Assembly (NCBI GenBank): GCA_047602475.1
Contig: JASGHE010000004.1
Location: forward strand, 186,001-250,000
DNA length: 64,000 nt
DNA from: JAEUIE01 sp047602475
GTDB lineage: Bacteria > Planctomycetota > Planctomycetia > Gemmatales > HRBIN36
Reading direction: 5' to 3'
Each line of letters opens with the position of its first letter. The stretch's first letter is position 1. The notes below the pieces were generated by a model. The model saw only the letters and a list, made by a program, of their open reading frames with translations. It was not told the DNA's origin and did not search any database. This document shows, one piece after another, positions 59,259 through 64,000 of the stretch. Both the position numbers and the translations under genes were made by a program.

Positions 59259-59668
59259 GTATCGAAGTTTTTGCTGATACCCAGTTCTTCATCGCACTGG
59301 CGAATCCTCATGACTCCTGGCGTGCGGCGACTTTGTCCGCCATGTCAAAAGTATCGGAAACTATCGTAACCACTGAGTTTGTCCTTATGGAAGTCGGCGA
59401 TGCTTTGTCACGAACAGGCGAGCGGCAAAGATTCAAGGAACTTTTGACCAAGCTGGATAACGAAGCTCAAGTGATCGTTCTACCCGCATCACACGTCCTC
59501 TTTCGAGAAGCTTCTGAGTTACATGCCGCACGACTCGACAAGGAATGGTCTTTAACCGATTGCTCCAGTTTCATTGTCATGCAGCACCGAGGCATCCAGA
59601 AATCGCTCACCGGCGATCATCACTTCACTCAAGCCGGCTTTGAAGTTCTCATCAAACCAAACGATTAA
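59255..59668 (+). CDS. PIN-domain toxin, second module
   Basis: A 137-residue PIN-domain protein. The acidic residues are D8 in VFADTQFFIALAN, E46 in FVLMEVGDALSR, D102 in WSLTDCSSFIVM and D121 in LTGDHHF. It belongs to a branch different from the 22899 toxin, since the N-terminal motif is ADTQFFIAL rather than VDANVLSE. It is coupled to the DUF2281-like antitoxin upstream. Together they form the second toxin-antitoxin module of the window. The target RNA is unknown. Confidence 0.87.
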   Translation: MSIEVFADTQFFIALANPHDSWRAATLSAMSKVSETIVTTEFVLMEVGDALSRTGERQRFKELLTKLDNEAQVIVLPASHVLFREASELHAARLDKEWSLTDCSSFIVMQHRGIQKSLTGDHHFTQAGFEVLIKPND

Positions 59669-59759
59669 CGCAGTTCTCCACCCTCATCATTTCTTCGACT
59701 GGCAAGCCTGCCCACCCTCCATAGCATGAACCCAGACTCGTCATGCAAGAGGTTGCCAC

Positions 59760-61130
59760 GTGAAGGTACTCGTTATCGGCAAGGGAGGGCGCGAACACGC
59801 CCTGGTTTGGAAGCTTACCCAGTCGCCTCGTGTCACTAAGGTCTTCTGTGCGCCGGGAAACGCCGGCACCGCGCTCGACGCCACCAATCTCGCCATCGAA
59901 CCCGAAGAGACCGACAAGATCATCCGCTTTTGCAAGAAGGAAGGCGTAGGCCTCGTCGTCATCGGCCCCGAAGCGCCGCTCGCTGTCGGCATCACCGATG
60001 TGCTTCAGAAAGCCGGTCTGCGTGTCTTCGGCCCTACCAAGGCTGCCGCTGAGCTCGAAGCCAGCAAGGTCTTCGCCAAGGAAGTGATGCGGCATGCCGA
60101 CATCCCCACAGCTGAGTATCGCTGTTTCGATCACCCCGAACCGGCCCGGCGTTACATCGAAAGCCGCGACTTCCCCGTCGTCGTCAAAGCCGATGGCCTG
60201 GCGGCAGGCAAAGGGGTGATCGTCTGTTCCAACACCGCCGAAGCCCTCGCCGCCGTCGATCTCATCATGGTGAAGGAAGCCTTTGGCAAAGCGGGCCGCA
60301 AGGTCGTCGTTGAAAAACGACTCGATGGCTACGAAGTCAGCGTCCTCGCCCTCGTCTCCGGTCGTGGCATCCTGACACTGCCTTTAACACAAGATCACAA
60401 AGCCGCCTTTGATAATGACGAAGGCCCCAACACCGGCGGCATGGGTGCCTACAGCCCCGCCAACTCGGTCACACCCGAACAACTTGCTGAAATCGAAAAG
60501 ACCATCATCATCCCCACCGTGCATGCCATGCGGCGGGGCAGAAAGTCTTTCCGGGGTGTTCTCTTCGTCGGCGTGATGATGAGTAGCCAGGGTCCCAAGG
60601 TACTCGAATACAACGTCCGTTTCGGCGACCCCGAAACACAAGTCATCCTCATGCGGCTCAAGTCTGATCTGCTCGATCTGCTCGAAGCCGTCGTCGATTC
60701 CAACCTCGACAGCTATGATCTGTCCAAGCTCGAATGGGATCCGCGCCCCGCTGTCACCGTCGTACTCGCCGCCCAAGGGTACCCTAACTCGAGCAGCAAG
60801 GGCAAGCTCATCACCGGCCTCGAAGCAGTCGCCAAGGAGAAAGACGTTAAAGTCTTTCACGCCGGCACCAAGCTCGTGGATAAACGGGTACTCACCGATG
60901 GCGGCCGCATCCTGAACGTCACCGCTCTCGGCGATACCCTCGCCGAGGCCCGGGAGAAAGCCTACAGCGTCATCCCAAAGCTCGAATACCAGGGCATGTT
61001 CTTCCGCAAGGACATCGCCGCCAAGGCCATCACCGATCAAATCGTGAAGAAAAAGAAGAAAGCGAAGGCGAAAGCAAAAGAAGCAGCAGCGGTTGCCGAA
61101 GAAGCTAAGACCACTGAGGAAACATCATGA
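59760..61130 (+). CDS. purD: Phosphoribosylamine-glycine ligase
   Basis: A 456-residue ATP-grasp enzyme of purine synthesis (GAR synthetase). MKVLVIGKGGREHALVWKL begins the N-domain. The ATP-grasp motifs include FPVVVKADGLAAGKGVIV, QDHKAAFDNDEGPNTGGMGAYSP and LEYNVRFGDPETQVILMRL. The start is a GTG at 59760, matching the conserved N-terminus. It is longer than usual (about 430) because of a Lys/Ala/Glu-rich tail of about 30 residues at the C-terminus (KKKKKAKAKAKEAAAVAEEAK). It overlaps the following DUF59 gene by four bases, so the two are coupled. No other purine genes are in the window. Confidence 0.95.
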   Translation: MKVLVIGKGGREHALVWKLTQSPRVTKVFCAPGNAGTALDATNLAIEPEETDKIIRFCKKEGVGLVVIGPEAPLAVGITDVLQKAGLRVFGPTKAAAELEASKVFAKEVMRHADIPTAEYRCFDHPEPARRYIESRDFPVVVKADGLAAGKGVIVCSNTAEALAAVDLIMVKEAFGKAGRKVVVEKRLDGYEVSVLALVSGRGILTLPLTQDHKAAFDNDEGPNTGGMGAYSPANSVTPEQLAEIEKTIIIPTVHAMRRGRKSFRGVLFVGVMMSSQGPKVLEYNVRFGDPETQVILMRLKSDLLDLLEAVVDSNLDSYDLSKLEWDPRPAVTVVLAAQGYPNSSSKGKLITGLEAVAKEKDVKVFHAGTKLVDKRVLTDGGRILNVTALGDTLAEAREKAYSVIPKLEYQGMFFRKDIAAKAITDQIVKKKKKAKAKAKEAAAVAEEAKTTEETS

Positions 61131-61513
61131 TCATGGTGATGCCGCTGGGTATGGGCAAGCTGGGCCTCAAGCCGGTCAGTTCCGAACCTGACTATAAGGA
61201 CGATCCATCCCTGCCACTCGAAGAACGCATCACCAACGTCATCAAGACCGTCTTCGACCCCGAAATCCCGGTCAACATCTTCGAACTCGGGCTGATCTAC
61301 AACATCAAAATTAACGACGACAAAGATGTTCACATCGACATGACGCTAACTTCCCCCGCCTGCCCCGTCGCCGGCTCGATGCCGCGCTCGGTGGAGGAAA
61401 AGGTCGCCGCCCTGCCCGGGGTGAAGTCAGCGAAAGTCGAACTCGTCTGGGACCCGCCCTGGACACAAGAACGAATGTCCGAAGCAGCCAAGCTGGAGCT
61501 GGGGTTCTTTTAG
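61127..61513 (+). CDS. DUF59/MIP18-family protein, SufT-like
   Basis: A 128-residue protein with the DUF59 (MIP18) fold: RITNVIKTVFDPEIPVNIFELGLIYNI, VHIDMTLTSPACPVAGSMP with the conserved Cys, and a C-terminal helix. Members (SufT, PaaD, CIA2) help to assemble or transfer iron-sulfur clusters. The ATG at 61127 overlaps the purD stop by four bases; the first about 25 residues are not conserved, so a later start is possible. No other suf genes are near. The partnership with purD is probably translational rather than functional. Confidence 0.88.
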   Translation: MIMVMPLGMGKLGLKPVSSEPDYKDDPSLPLEERITNVIKTVFDPEIPVNIFELGLIYNIKINDDKDVHIDMTLTSPACPVAGSMPRSVEEKVAALPGVKSAKVELVWDPPWTQERMSEAAKLELGFF

Positions 61514-61522
61514 GGTCTGCTG

Positions 61523-61713
61523 TCTGGTTCTCCCCCTTACCAAGGGGGAGTTAGAGGGGGTTCTTCTCCGGTGGCCTCGACCCCACCCAACCTCCCCTTG
61601 GCAAGGGGAGGAGCAAGGTCTGGTTCTCCCCCTTACCAAGGGGGAGTTAGAGGGGGTTCTTCCTACGGTGGCCTCAACCCCACCCAACCTCCCCTTGGTA
61701 AGGGGAGGAGCAA
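61523..61713 (+). repeat. Rep-D repeat, two tandem units of 96 bases
   Basis: Unit 1 (61523-61618) and unit 2 (61619-61713) differ at only a few bases. Each contains CTCCCCCTT-ACC-AAGGGGGAG, then a GTTAGAGGGGGTT...AACCCCACCCAAC middle and CCTCCCCTTGG(C/T)AAGGGGAGG. Single units lie at 11276 and 37907. Such a direct tandem duplication is not seen elsewhere in the window. Confidence 0.9.
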
Positions 61714-61748
61714 GACAATACACGGCTAACACAACACAGGAGCAAGCC

Positions 61749-63575
<1,827 letters not shown>

Positions 63576-63599
63576 CGTGTTGCGTGTGTGCTGTAATCC

Positions 63600-63647
63600 G
63601 TGGCAGGGGGTCAACGGTACTCCGTTGCCCCCTGCGGATGTGCAAGA
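63600..63647 (+). repeat. Rep-A half element, single hairpin
   Basis: Left arm 63603-63616, loop GTACTC (63617-63622), right arm 63623-63635, with one bulged G. It is followed by GGATGTGCAAG, the spacer motif of the other copies, but the second hairpin is missing. It lies between the CocE-type gene and the last gene. Confidence 0.85.
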
Positions 63648-63681
63648 CCACAACACCCTCAACAACTGTGGAGTTCCACCC

Positions 63682-64000
63682 ATGAGCATGATCACCACCC
63701 GAGACGGCGCCCATATCCATGTCAAGGACTGGGGCAGCGGACAGGCCATTGTCTTCAGCCACGGCTGGCCCCTGAGCACCGACGACTGGGATGCCCAGAT
63801 GATGTATTTCGCCTCCCGCGGGTTCCGCTGCATCGCCCATGATCGCCGTGGTCACGGCCGATCTACCCAGACCTGGCATGGCAACGAGATGGATACCTAC
63901 GCCGACGATCTCATGGAAGTGACTGAGAAGCTCGATCTCCGGCACGCCATCCACGTCGGCCATTCGACCGGTGGCGGCGAAGTGGCTCGCTACATCGGTC
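63682..64000 (+). CDS. Alpha/beta hydrolase, haloperoxidase-like (3' end cut by window edge)
   Basis: The first 106 residues of an alpha/beta hydrolase. The strand-loop HVKDWGSGQAIVFSHGWPLS (oxyanion His-Gly), the segment RGFRCIAHDRRGHGRS and the nucleophile elbow HVGHSTGGGE, where S is the likely catalytic residue, match the non-haem chloroperoxidase/esterase group. The start ATG at 63682 has GGAG eight bases upstream. The gene continues past base 64000, so the Asp and His of the triad cannot be seen. Function beyond hydrolase fold is not settled. Confidence 0.88.
   Translation, partial: MSMITTRDGAHIHVKDWGSGQAIVFSHGWPLSTDDWDAQMMYFASRGFRCIAHDRRGHGRSTQTWHGNEMDTYADDLMEVTEKLDLRHAIHVGHSTGGGEVARYIG

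Noticed and set aside
59652..60134. Minus-strand frame over the toxin end and purD start
   Set aside because: Antisense of purD with no ribosome site; the plus-strand gene is certain.
61523..61713. Tandem palindromic repeat considered as a minimal CRISPR array
   Set aside because: Only two long units without unique spacers, no cas genes, and single copies of the same unit elsewhere.

Overview
The window reads as a chromosomal segment of a planctomycete, most likely of the Gemmataceae/Gemmatales type. This is an inference from gene content: proteins that look like the DUF1559, TIGR03067, DUF6268 and DUF2330 families, many secreted proteins of unknown function, mostly single genes or short operons on alternating strands, and moderately GC-rich DNA. 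No rRNA, tRNA, insertion sequence, phage gene or CRISPR array was seen. Both window edges cut through a gene.

Layout. 1-2.9 kb (minus): a membrane-anchored protein cut by the left edge, then a PhoB-type response regulator and PhoU. 3-5 kb: an aldo/keto reductase fused to a polynucleotide kinase/phosphatase-like module. 5-16 kb (mostly minus): a secreted phosphodiesterase-like enzyme, a serine hydrolase, an overlapping three-gene envelope cluster (thioredoxin-like, HEAT repeat, membrane anchor), a TVP38/DedA-like membrane protein, a Cys-motif protein, RNase III, a large membrane protein and a GH127 glycosidase. 16-26 kb (mostly plus): an Rrf2 regulator, outer-membrane proteins, an esterase, a sugar-isomerase-like TIM barrel, a short UvrC-like nuclease, an AbrB/PIN toxin-antitoxin pair, and an isocitrate dehydrogenase next to a degenerate paralogue. 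27-36 kb: an ABC exporter, a SAM hydroxide adenosyltransferase, a D-aminoacylase, twin secreted proteins and a lactate permease. 36-50 kb: a DUF2330 protein, a HerA-like ATPase broken by three frameshifts, a thioesterase, an HNH nuclease pair, an RND pump, divergent glycolytic genes pgi and apgM, and a frameshifted PPC-domain gene. 50-64 kb: TPR proteins, a SpoIIE-type phosphatase, a C39-like peptidase, a GNAT acetyltransferase, an S41 protease, a second PIN toxin-antitoxin pair, purD with a DUF59/SufT-like gene, a CocE-type hydrolase and an alpha/beta hydrolase cut by the right edge.

The most striking feature lies between the genes. Many of the larger gaps hold a palindromic repeat, and at least thirteen repeat types can be told apart. 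Several share one design: a hairpin with a short loop, a spacer, then a second hairpin whose loop is the reverse complement of the first. In the best family (five copies, nine hairpins) the six-base loop is always GTACTC or GAGTAC while the stems vary with compensating changes. Some repeats reach into genes: they supply stop codons, cover N-terminal extensions, and encode the linker of the reductase-kinase fusion.

Several genes carry single-base frameshifts (three in the ATPase, one in the PPC gene, possibly one in the HEAT-repeat gene). These could be real decay or sequence errors.
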